Shown here: one piece after another, positions 37,179-45,539 of the stretch
Position numbering within the stretch: the stretch's first letter is position 1
How the letters are laid out: the number at the start of each line of letters is the position of its first letter
Assembly: GCA_027306585.1 (NCBI GenBank)
Contig: DAHUZJ010000051.1
Location: 1-64,000 of the forward strand
Direction of reading: 5' to 3'
Length of the DNA stretch: 64,000 nucleotides
Origin: Acidimicrobiaceae bacterium
Lineage (GTDB): Bacteria > Actinomycetota > Acidimicrobiia > Acidimicrobiales > RAAP-2
The notes under the pieces: model-generated
What the model saw: the letters and a program-made list of their open reading frames with translations, nothing else
What the model was told of the DNA's origin: nothing
The model's database searches: none
Position numbers and translations under genes: made by a program

Positions 37179-39338
37179 ATGTTCGTGCGGCTAGGACGCG
37201 TGGTGGTCCGCCACCCGTGGAGGGTCATTCTCCTCTGGCTGGTCGCCACCGCGGCCATCGTCGGGTTGGCCCCCAAGCTGGCGACCACAGCCAACGAAGT
37301 ATCGTTCCTGCCCAGCCACTACCAGTCGGTGCAGGCGCAGGACCTCCAGAAGGAGTACTTCCCGGCTGCGGCCACGCCTGCGGCCATCGTCGTCGTGACC
37401 CGCGCCGACGGCGGCGCCCTGACGGCGGCGGACTCCGCCCGCGCGGCCCAGATCGCGGCCCACCTCTCCGCCGACCACGTGCCCAACGTGTCGGCGGTCA
37501 CCCTCGGCCCGGTGTCGAAGAACCACCTCGTCCAGATCGTGACCGTGGACATGCCCAACGACCAGGGGCCGGTGACGGCGGCCGAGACGACCGCCATCGA
37601 CACCCTGCGCACCGACGTGTCCTCGCTCGTGCGAGGCAGCGACGTGCGGGCCGGCGTGACCGGGCAGGTGGCGCAGGCGGTCGACCAGCAGAAGTCGGGG
37701 AGCCGGGCCACCAAGGTCGTCGGCTTCGCCACGATCCTGCTCATCCTCGTCCTCCTGCTGCTCATCTTCCGGAGCCCGGTCATCGCCCTGCTCCCCGTGG
37801 TCGTCATCGGGGTCGTGTCACAGGTGGCCACCGGCCTCATCGCGTCGTTCTCGGAGGCGTTCCACCTCAACATCGACACCACCGTGACGACCATGCTGAT
37901 CGTGGTGCTGTTCGGCGTGGGCACCGACTACGTCCTCTTCTTGATGTTCCGCTACCGCGAGCGCCTCCGGGCGGGCGAGGACGCCAAGGCGGCGATGGAG
38001 AGCGCCATGAGCAGGGTCGGGCCGGCGATCGCCACCGCTGCGGGCGCCGTGATCATCGCCTTCCTCGCCCTCACGCTGTCCAGCTTGAGCCTGTTCCGGT
38101 CACTGGGCCCGGCCCTGGCGATCGCCGTTGCCACCACCCTGGTAGCCGGGCTCACGCTCATCCCGGCCATCGTCTCGCTCCTCGGGGCCCGGGTCTTCTG
38201 GCCGTCGAAGGCGTGGCAGGTGGAGCCGAAGGGGGCGCGGTTCCGAGTGCTGGGGGATGCCGTGGGCCGCCACCCGGGTCGGTTCGCACTGGCCAGCGGG
38301 GGCGTGCTCGTGATCCTGGCCGTCTTCGCCTTCGGCTTCCATCCGACCTTCAACCTCAACTCCGGCAAGACAGCGTCGTCCGAGTCGGCCGTGTACAACA
38401 GAGTGCTGCAGAGGGGGTTCGCGGCGGGCGCCACGCAGCCGACCGACGTCTACCTCCGCTCGACGGCGGGCCGGCCCCTGCCGTCCACGGGCTTGACCGC
38501 CTACGGCCGCCGCCTGGCGGCCGTCCCGGGGGTCGCCTCGGTGGCGCCGCCCAAGCTGGCGAAGGGCGGGACGGTCGCCGACTACCGGGTCATCCTGACC
38601 GCGCAGGGGCAGTCCGATGCCGCCATGGCCACCGTGCGCGGGCCCCTCCAGCAGGCTGCCGACACCGCGCCGGCTGGCAGCCAGGCCCTCATCGGCGGGA
38701 TCAGCTCGGTCTACGTGGACCTCGAGATCGCCATGGGGCACGACTACGCCGTGGTGTTCCCGGTCGCCGCCGTCCTGATCCTGCTCATCCTGGCGCTCTT
38801 GCTGCGCAGCGCGGTGGCCCCGTGGTACCTGATGGGCGCGGTCGGGCTCGGCTTCACGGCCACCCTGGGGGCCACGGTGCTCGTGTTCCAGCACCTGCAG
38901 CACACACCGGGGCTCACCTTCATCCTGCCGATCGTGATGTACCTGTTCGTGGTGGCGCTCGGCACGGACTACAACATCCTCATGATCTCGCGTCTGCGTG
39001 AGGAGGCGGCCGAGGGGCGCGATCCCAAGCCGGCGGCGGCCATGGCGGTGCGGCACGCCGGACCGACGATCGCGTCCGCCGGCCTCATCCTGGCGGGGAC
39101 GTTCGCCTCGCTGATCCTGGCCGGCGGGACCACGCTGGGCCAGATGGGCTTCGCCATCGCGTTCGGCATCGCCGTCGCCGCCTTCGTCATGGCCATGTTC
39201 CTCACCCCGTCGGTGACGGCGCTCATCGGCCACCGGGCCTGGTGGCCCGGCCACCAGCCCGCCCCGCCCTCCGGCGGCCCGGACGGCGTCACGCCGGCCG
39301 AACTGGCCGGGGTCGGCGGCCGACCGTCGGCCTCCTGA
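37179..39338 (+). CDS. MMPL-family (RND-like) transporter
   Basis: RBS GGGAGG before ATG; LGRVVVRHPWRVILLWLVATAAIVGLAP; two GTDYxLxLxxRxRE motifs (GVGTDYVLFLMFRYRERL, ALGTDYNILMISRLREEA). Confidence 0.94.
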   Translation: MFVRLGRVVVRHPWRVILLWLVATAAIVGLAPKLATTANEVSFLPSHYQSVQAQDLQKEYFPAAATPAAIVVVTRADGGALTAADSARAAQIAAHLSADHVPNVSAVTLGPVSKNHLVQIVTVDMPNDQGPVTAAETTAIDTLRTDVSSLVRGSDVRAGVTGQVAQAVDQQKSGSRATKVVGFATILLILVLLLLIFRSPVIALLPVVVIGVVSQVATGLIASFSEAFHLNIDTTVTTMLIVVLFGVGTDYVLFLMFRYRERLRAGEDAKAAMESAMSRVGPAIATAAGAVIIAFLALTLSSLSLFRSLGPALAIAVATTLVAGLTLIPAIVSLLGARVFWPSKAWQVEPKGARFRVLGDAVGRHPGRFALASGGVLVILAVFAFGFHPTFNLNSGKTASSESAVYNRVLQRGFAAGATQPTDVYLRSTAGRPLPSTGLTAYGRRLAAVPGVASVAPPKLAKGGTVADYRVILTAQGQSDAAMATVRGPLQQAADTAPAGSQALIGGISSVYVDLEIAMGHDYAVVFPVAAVLILLILALLLRSAVAPWYLMGAVGLGFTATLGATVLVFQHLQHTPGLTFILPIVMYLFVVALGTDYNILMISRLREEAAEGRDPKPAAAMAVRHAGPTIASAGLILAGTFASLILAGGTTLGQMGFAIAFGIAVAAFVMAMFLTPSVTALIGHRAWWPGHQPAPPSGGPDGVTPAELAGVGGRPSAS

Positions 39339-39367
39339 CCGGGTCGCACGCTGGCCCGCCCGGCACC

Positions 39368-40582
39368 GTGTCCGGGAGCGGCCGGCTCCACCGGGGCCTG
39401 GTGGCCATGCTGGCGGTCGCCACCGGGCTCGCCATCGCGTCCGTCTACTACGCGCAGCCACTGGTCCCGTTCATCGGCCACGACCTGCACCTCCGCCCGG
39501 CGGTGGCGAGCTTGGTGGTGACGCTGAGCCAGGTCGGGTTCGCCGTCGGGCTGCTCCTCGTCGTGCCCCTCGGGGACCTCGTGGAGCGGCGCCGGCTGGT
39601 GACCGGCCTGGCCGTGGCCGCTGCCGGGGCGTTGGTGTGGGTGGGCGCGTCGCCCTCGGCCGCCTTCCTGCTGCCGGGCGCGCTGGCGGTGGGCGCCACC
39701 GCGGTCACCGCACAGGTCCTGGTGCCGTTCTCCGCCTCGCTCGCCGGGGACGACGAGCGAGGCCGCGTGGTGGGCCTCGTCATGAGCGGACTGCTGCTCG
39801 GCATCCTGCTCGCCCGGACCGTGGCCGCCTTCCTCGCGCAAGTCGGGTCGTGGCGCCTCGTGTACTTCGTCGCCGCCGGCGGCCTCCTGGTCCAAGCCGC
39901 CGTCCTCCGCTGGCGCTTGCCCGCATGGAGAGAGCGCTCCGGCCTCTCCTACGGGCCGCTCGTCCGCTCGATCGGCTCGCTGGTCCGCCGCGAGCCGCTC
40001 CTGCGCCGCCGGGCCGCCTACGGCCTCCTCCTGTCCGCAGCCTTCAACGCCCTGTGGACGTCCTTGGCCTTCCTCCTGGACCACCGGTACCACTTCTCGC
40101 TCGTGGTGATCGGCCTGTTCGGCCTGGCGGGCGCCGGCGGGGCGGCGGCGGCCACCGCCGCCGGGCGACTGTCCGACCGGGGACGGGCGCGGGCCACGAC
40201 GGGTGCTGCCGCCGCGATCCTCGTCGTCTCGTGGGCGGCGCTGTGGGCGGGGTCGTCCATCCTCGCCCTGTTGGTGGTGGGCATCTTCGTCCTCGACGTG
40301 GGCGCCCAGGCGCTCCACATCACGAACCAGGGCGAGATCTACGGCCGCCTCGATCCCGCCGCGCGCAGCCGCGTCACGTCCGCCTACATGTTCGCCTACT
40401 TCGCCGGTGCGGCCGCCGGCTCCCAGCTGGCCGCGAGCGCCTACGGCGCCCTCGGCTGGGACGGCGTGTGCCTGGTCGGCGGCGCCGCCTCGGTGGGCGC
40501 CCTGGCCCTGTGGGCCGTCACCGACCTGGCAGAGCTCCTCCGGCCGACCCGTCCTGGCGGCCGGGCACCGGTCACCGGCTGA
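39368..40582 (+). CDS. MFS transporter
   Basis: Multiple TM segments; MLAVATGLAIASVYYAQPLVPFIGHDLHL; GDLVERRRLVTG. Start approximate. Confidence 0.88.
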   Translation: MSGSGRLHRGLVAMLAVATGLAIASVYYAQPLVPFIGHDLHLRPAVASLVVTLSQVGFAVGLLLVVPLGDLVERRRLVTGLAVAAAGALVWVGASPSAAFLLPGALAVGATAVTAQVLVPFSASLAGDDERGRVVGLVMSGLLLGILLARTVAAFLAQVGSWRLVYFVAAGGLLVQAAVLRWRLPAWRERSGLSYGPLVRSIGSLVRREPLLRRRAAYGLLLSAAFNALWTSLAFLLDHRYHFSLVVIGLFGLAGAGGAAAATAAGRLSDRGRARATTGAAAAILVVSWAALWAGSSILALLVVGIFVLDVGAQALHITNQGEIYGRLDPAARSRVTSAYMFAYFAGAAAGSQLAASAYGALGWDGVCLVGGAASVGALALWAVTDLAELLRPTRPGGRAPVTG

Positions 40583-40683
40583 ACGGCCGCCGCCGCGTCC
40601 AGACCGCCCATCGCGGGCTCGGTGGCGCCGCAGCTGCGCCGCCCGGTGGCGCTCCCCGGTGTCCGGGGTCGAGGATGCGGGGC

Positions 40684-41115
40684 ATGAGCGACCACCCCGT
40701 CACCTTCACCACCGGCAGCCCCGAGACCGTCCTCCCACCGTCCGACCCTGCGGCACTGGCCGCACTGGACGCCGCCCTGCAGCGCCCGGAGCCGGTCCGC
40801 CGGGCCGCGGTGGCCGAGGTGGCCGCCCGCTGGCCGAAGGTGCTCGAGGCCTGGGCGACGCTCGCCGAGCTCCCCGTCGGCGCCATCGAGCGCTACGCCT
40901 ACGCGCGCGTCGGGTACCACCGCGGGCTCGACGCGCTTCGGGCGGCCGGCTGGCGGGGGTCCGGCGCCGTGCGGTGGGCCCACCCCGAGAACCACGGGTT
41001 CCTCCGGTCCCTCGCCGCCCTGCGCGCGGCGGCCGACGCCATCGGGGAGTCCGACGAGGCGGAACGATGCGCCCTGTTCCTCCGGCAGTTGGACCCGGCG
41101 GCGATGCCCGGGTGA
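40684..41115 (+). CDS. DUF3151-like protein
   Basis: PSDPAALAALDAALQRPEPVRRAAVAEVAARWPKVLEAWATLAELPVGAIERYAYARVGYHRGLDALRAAGWRGSGAVRWAHPENHGFLRSL. Confidence 0.8.
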   Translation: MSDHPVTFTTGSPETVLPPSDPAALAALDAALQRPEPVRRAAVAEVAARWPKVLEAWATLAELPVGAIERYAYARVGYHRGLDALRAAGWRGSGAVRWAHPENHGFLRSLAALRAAADAIGESDEAERCALFLRQLDPAAMPG

Positions 41116-41452
41116 CGGCGGTGCCCGGCAGGTGGCACTCGGGACGTTGGACCCTGGCCGGAGGACCCTCGCGGGTGCACAGTTGCGTCATGGCGGCGGA
41201 CCTCTTCGAGCAGGAGCGGTCGCCGTTCGGCGGTGCCCGTCCGGCACCCGGGCCCTTCTGCTCGTTCGTCCTCCCCGTTGGAGCGCCGACTACGGCGCCG
41301 TCGGGCGCGCCGCGGCGGGGTACGGCGCAGCCGGAAATGGCATCCCTGGTTGCTGCCCGGGTGGACAGCGCCCGGCCGGCCACCGAGCGCAAGGCGTCGC
41401 CCGCCTCGCGCCGGCACCGGTCCAGGCGGCAGGCGAGCCCGCGGTCGGCGCC

Positions 41453-42241
41453 ATGTCCCGTGTGCGGCGGTCCCGCGCAGGGGTTACCGTCCAGCGAGTG
41501 CTCGGCCTGCCGCGCGACGTCGTCGCCTGCCTCTTCGACCTCGATGGCGTCCTGACCGAGACGGCGACGCTCCACGCCGCCGCCTGGAAGGCCACGTTCG
41601 ACGCGTTCCTTCGTCGACGGGCCGAGGAGCACGGTACCCCGTTCGTACCCTTCGACGAGGTCGCAGACTACGACGCCTATGTGGACGGCCGGCCGCGTCG
41701 GGAGGGCGTCGAGGCCTTCCTCGAGGCGCGCGGCGTCCACCTGCCCGATGGTGCGCCGGCGGACCCGCCGGGTCGTCCGACCGTCCAGGGCTTGGCGAGG
41801 GCCAAGAACGACCGGGTGCTCCGGATGATCGAGCAGCGCGGCGTGACGCCGTTCCCGGGCTCCGTGCGCTACGTGGAGGCGGTACGGGACGCCGGCCTCC
41901 GGCGGGCCGTCGTCTCCTCGAGCGCCAACTGCAAGGCGGTGCTGCGCGCCGCCCGGATCGATGCGCTGTTCGACGCCGTGGTCGACGGCGCGCTGGCGGC
42001 CGAGCTGCAGCTGGCGGGCAAGCCGGCGCCGGACACCTACCTGGCGGCCGCCCGGCTCCTCGGCGCGGAACCGGCCCACGCCGCCATCTTCGAGGACGCC
42101 CGTGCCGGTGTCCGTGCCGGGCGCGCCGGCGGGTTCGGCTTCGTCGTCGGCGTCGACCGGTCCCACCAGGCAGCGGCCCTCCGGTCCGAGGGCGCGGACG
42201 TCGTGGTCGAGGACCTCGGCCAACTGCTGGCCACGCCGTGA
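41453..42241 (+). CDS. Beta-phosphoglucomutase-family HAD hydrolase
   Basis: VVACLFDLDGVLTETATLHAAAWKATFDAFL; VVSSSANCKAVL; GKPAPDTYLAAARLLG; FEDARAGVRAGRAGGFGFVVGVDR. Confidence 0.92.
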   Translation: MSRVRRSRAGVTVQRVLGLPRDVVACLFDLDGVLTETATLHAAAWKATFDAFLRRRAEEHGTPFVPFDEVADYDAYVDGRPRREGVEAFLEARGVHLPDGAPADPPGRPTVQGLARAKNDRVLRMIEQRGVTPFPGSVRYVEAVRDAGLRRAVVSSSANCKAVLRAARIDALFDAVVDGALAAELQLAGKPAPDTYLAAARLLGAEPAHAAIFEDARAGVRAGRAGGFGFVVGVDRSHQAAALRSEGADVVVEDLGQLLATP

Positions 42242-44679
42242 TCCGGCACCCGGCCTTCCGCGCCGATCCGTGGGCCATCCGGGAGACGGCGCTCGACCTC
42301 GACGCCCTTCCCCAGACCGAGTCGATCTTCGCCCTCTCCAACGGGCACATCGGCCTGCGCGCCAACCTCGACGAGGGCGAGCCCTTCGGCTTGCCGGGAA
42401 CGTACCTGGCGGGCTGCTACGAAGCGCGGCCGCTCCCCTACGCCGAGGCCGGCTACGGCTACCCCGAGTCGGGACAGAGCGTGGTCAACGTCACCAACGG
42501 CAAGATCGTGCGGCTGCTCGTCGGCGACGAGCCGTTCGACGTCCGCTACGGGACGCTGGAGGAGCACGAACGCCGGCTCGACCTGCGAGGGGGCCTGCTG
42601 CACCGCCGGGCGGTGTGGCGCTCCCCGACCGGGCAGGTGGTCCGGCTCCGCACCACCCGCCTCGTGTCGTTCTCCCACCGCTCGGTGGCCGCCGTCCACT
42701 ACGAGGTCGAGCCCCTCGAGGAGGACGTGCCGGTCGTCGTCCAGTCCGAGCTCGTGGCCAACGAGGTGCTCCCCGACCTCGGCGGCGACCCCCGGGTGGC
42801 GGCCCTGCTGGCGGCCCCGCTCGAAGCCGAGCTGAGCGACCGGTACGGCGCGGGCGCCCTCCTGGTCCACCGCACCCGGGCGAGCCGTATGCGGATCGGC
42901 GCCGCCATGGAGCACCTCGTCGACGGGCCGGAGGGCACCGAGTGGCACGTCGAGGTGGCCGACGACCTGGCACGGGTCACGGTCACCGCCGACGTGGGCC
43001 CCGGCCGTCCGCTCCGCCTCGTCAAGTTCCTCGCCTACGGCTGGTCCGGGAGCCGCTCCCTTCCCGCCATCCGCGACCAGGTGGAGGCGGCGTTGGCCGG
43101 CGCCCGGCATCGGGGGTGGGACGCCCTGGTCCGTGACCAGCGCGCCTATCTGGACAACTTCTGGTCCCGAGCCGACGTCGAGATCGAAGGAGAGCCTGCC
43201 CTCCAGCAGGCGGTCCGGTTCGCCCTGTACCACACGCTCCAGGCGGGGGCGCGGGGTGAAGAGCGGGCCCTCGCCGCCAAGGGGCTCACGGGGCCGGGCT
43301 ACGACGGGCATGCGTTCTGGGACACCGAGACGTTCGTCCTCCCCGTCCTCACGTACACGGCCCCCCGGGCCGCCCGGGACGCCCTCGGGTGGCGGCACCG
43401 GACGATGGGGCTGGCCCGCGAGAGGGCTCACCAGCTGGGCCTCGAGGGCGCCGCCTTCCCGTGGCGCACGATCGCCGGTCAGGAGTGCTCCGGGTACTGG
43501 CCGGCCGGTGTGGCCGCCTTCCACGTGAACGCCGACATCGCCGATGCCGTCGTCCGCTACCAGGACGCCAGCGACGACCAGGCCTTCGCCACCGCCGTCG
43601 GCCTGCCCCTGCTCGTGGAGACGGCACGCCTGTGGCGCTCGCTCGGCCACTTCGACGGGGAGGGCTGGTTCCGGATCGACGGGGTGACGGGGCCCGACGA
43701 GTACAGCGCCGTCGCCGACAACAACGTCTACACGAACCTCATGGCGCAGCGGAACCTGCAGGCCGCCGCCGACGGGGTGGACGCCCACCCGGAGGAGGCC
43801 GCCGGGCTCCACGCCGGGAAGGAGGAGGTCGCCTCGTGGCGCGAGGCGGCGGACCGGATGTTCGTGCCGTACGACACGGCACTCGGGGTCCACCCCCAGT
43901 CCGAGGGCTTCACGGAGCACCAACGGTGGGACTTCGACGCCACCGCGCCGCTGGCGTACCCGCTCCTGCTCCATGCGCCCTACTTCGACCTCTACCGCAA
44001 GCAGGTGGTGAAGCAAGCCGACCTGGTCCTCGCCCTGCACCTCCGGGGTGACGCCTTCACCCCCGAGGAGAAGGCGCGGGACTTCGCCTACTACGAGGCG
44101 ATCACTGTGCGGGACTCATCGCTGTCGGCGTGCACCCAGGCCGTCATGGCCGCAGAGATCGGGCACCTCGACCTGGCCTACGCCTACCTGTGCGAAGCGG
44201 CCCTGATGGACCTCGACGACCTCGAGCACAACACGCGCGACGGTCTCCACATCGCCGCCCTGGCCGGCACGTGGATCGCCCTCGTCGCCGGCATGGGGGG
44301 GATGCGCGACCACCACGCGGGGCTCTGCTTCAGCCCGCGGCTGCCGTCGCAGCTCTCGCGGCTGACCTTCCGGATCGTCTACCGGGGCCGGGTCCTGCGG
44401 GTGGACGTCACCCACGACACGACCACCTACGACCTCCTCCGCGGCGAAGCCGTCGACCTCCACCACCACGGCCATGCGGCGACCGTGGACCCGTCGGCCC
44501 CGCTCACGCTGGCGAACCCGCCGGCACCCCGGCGGGACCCGCCGTCCCAGCCCCCCGGGCGTGCGCCGGCCGGATGGCCGCCCGGCTCCGACGGCGACGG
44601 CGACGCCTGCGGCTCGGACCCGGCAGGCGCCGAAGCAGCCGCCGAAGCAGCGGCCGAAGCAGGCGCCGAGCGCGCCTAG
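42238..44679 (+). CDS. Glycoside hydrolase family 65 (disaccharide phosphorylase-type)
   Basis: GTGA overlap with upstream gene; ESIFALSNGHIGLRANLDEGEP; KGLTGPGYDGHAFWDTETFVLPVLTYTAP; DGVTGPDEYSAVADNNVYTNLMA; QADLVLALHL. Confidence 0.95.
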   Translation: MIRHPAFRADPWAIRETALDLDALPQTESIFALSNGHIGLRANLDEGEPFGLPGTYLAGCYEARPLPYAEAGYGYPESGQSVVNVTNGKIVRLLVGDEPFDVRYGTLEEHERRLDLRGGLLHRRAVWRSPTGQVVRLRTTRLVSFSHRSVAAVHYEVEPLEEDVPVVVQSELVANEVLPDLGGDPRVAALLAAPLEAELSDRYGAGALLVHRTRASRMRIGAAMEHLVDGPEGTEWHVEVADDLARVTVTADVGPGRPLRLVKFLAYGWSGSRSLPAIRDQVEAALAGARHRGWDALVRDQRAYLDNFWSRADVEIEGEPALQQAVRFALYHTLQAGARGEERALAAKGLTGPGYDGHAFWDTETFVLPVLTYTAPRAARDALGWRHRTMGLARERAHQLGLEGAAFPWRTIAGQECSGYWPAGVAAFHVNADIADAVVRYQDASDDQAFATAVGLPLLVETARLWRSLGHFDGEGWFRIDGVTGPDEYSAVADNNVYTNLMAQRNLQAAADGVDAHPEEAAGLHAGKEEVASWREAADRMFVPYDTALGVHPQSEGFTEHQRWDFDATAPLAYPLLLHAPYFDLYRKQVVKQADLVLALHLRGDAFTPEEKARDFAYYEAITVRDSSLSACTQAVMAAEIGHLDLAYAYLCEAALMDLDDLEHNTRDGLHIAALAGTWIALVAGMGGMRDHHAGLCFSPRLPSQLSRLTFRIVYRGRVLRVDVTHDTTTYDLLRGEAVDLHHHGHAATVDPSAPLTLANPPAPRRDPPSQPPGRAPAGWPPGSDGDGDACGSDPAGAEAAAEAAAEAGAERA
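44629..44664. repeat. 12-bp tandem repeat (3 copies) encoding the AEAAAEAAAEAG tail of the GH65 protein
   Basis: gccgaagcagcc / gccgaagcagcg / gccgaagcaggc. Confidence 0.8.
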
Positions 44680-45530
44680 CGGTCGACGTCGCGGTGGAAC
44701 GGCGACGCGGTGATGCCCTTCGTGGCCAGGCGTGCGGCCAGCTCCTCGGCCAGCACCACCGACCGGTGACGGCCGCCGGTGCAGCCGAGCGCCACCGTGA
44801 GGTAGGACTTGCCCTCGCGGGCGAAGGCCGGCAGGAGCATCATCAGGAGCTCGTCCACCTTGTCCAGGAACTGCCGGGTCTCGGGCTGCTCGAGCACGTA
44901 GTCCCGGACGGGGGCGTCCCGGCCGCTGAACGGGCGCAGCTCGTCGATCCAATACGGGTTGGGCAGGAACCGGCAGTCGAACACGATGTCGACGTCGAGC
45001 GGGATCCCGTGCTTGTAGCCGAACGACACCACCGACGTCTGCATGTGGGCGGCCGGGTCGGCGCCGCCGAACAGCTCGATCACGCGCTGTCGGAGCTGGT
45101 TGGTGTTGAGGTCGCCCGTGTCGAGGACGACGTCCGCCTCGTCGCGGAGCACCTCGAGCAGCTGGCGCTCGTCGGCGATCGACTCCTCGACCCCCCGGGC
45201 GGCCAGTGGATGGCGGCGGCGGGTGCCCTCGAACCGGCGCACCAGCACGTCGTCGGGGGCGTCGAGGAAGAGGACGTGCACCCGGTGGCGCGCTCGGCGC
45301 AGCCCTGCCAGCACGGGAGTGACGTCACCGAGGTACTCGCCACCGCCCCGGCCCATGACGAGGGCCACACGTTCGCTCTCGGAGCCCGGCCGGCCGACCA
45401 GCTCGGCCACCTTGGTGATGAGGGTCGGCGGCAGGTTGTCGATGACGAACCACCCCAGGTCCTCGAGGGCCGCGCCCACGGTGGAGCGCCCGGCCCCCGA
45501 CATCCCCGTCACGAAGAGGAATTCGCTCAT
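44676..45530 (-). CDS. rapZ: RNase adapter RapZ / YvcJ family
   Basis: FLFVTGMSGAGRSTVGAALEDLGWFVIDNLPPTLI; VVSFGYKHGIPLDVDIVFDCRFLPNPYW; LTVALGCTGGRHRSVVLAEELA. Confidence 0.96.
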   Translation of the reverse strand: MSEFLFVTGMSGAGRSTVGAALEDLGWFVIDNLPPTLITKVAELVGRPGSESERVALVMGRGGGEYLGDVTPVLAGLRRARHRVHVLFLDAPDDVLVRRFEGTRRRHPLAARGVEESIADERQLLEVLRDEADVVLDTGDLNTNQLRQRVIELFGGADPAAHMQTSVVSFGYKHGIPLDVDIVFDCRFLPNPYWIDELRPFSGRDAPVRDYVLEQPETRQFLDKVDELLMMLLPAFAREGKSYLTVALGCTGGRHRSVVLAEELAARLATKGITASPFHRDVDR

Positions 45531-45539
45531 CGGTCCGCG

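Noticed and set aside
41132-41452. Upstream extension of the beta-phosphoglucomutase ORF
   Set aside because: Low-complexity translation without domain similarity; the HAD motif starts shortly after ATG 41453.
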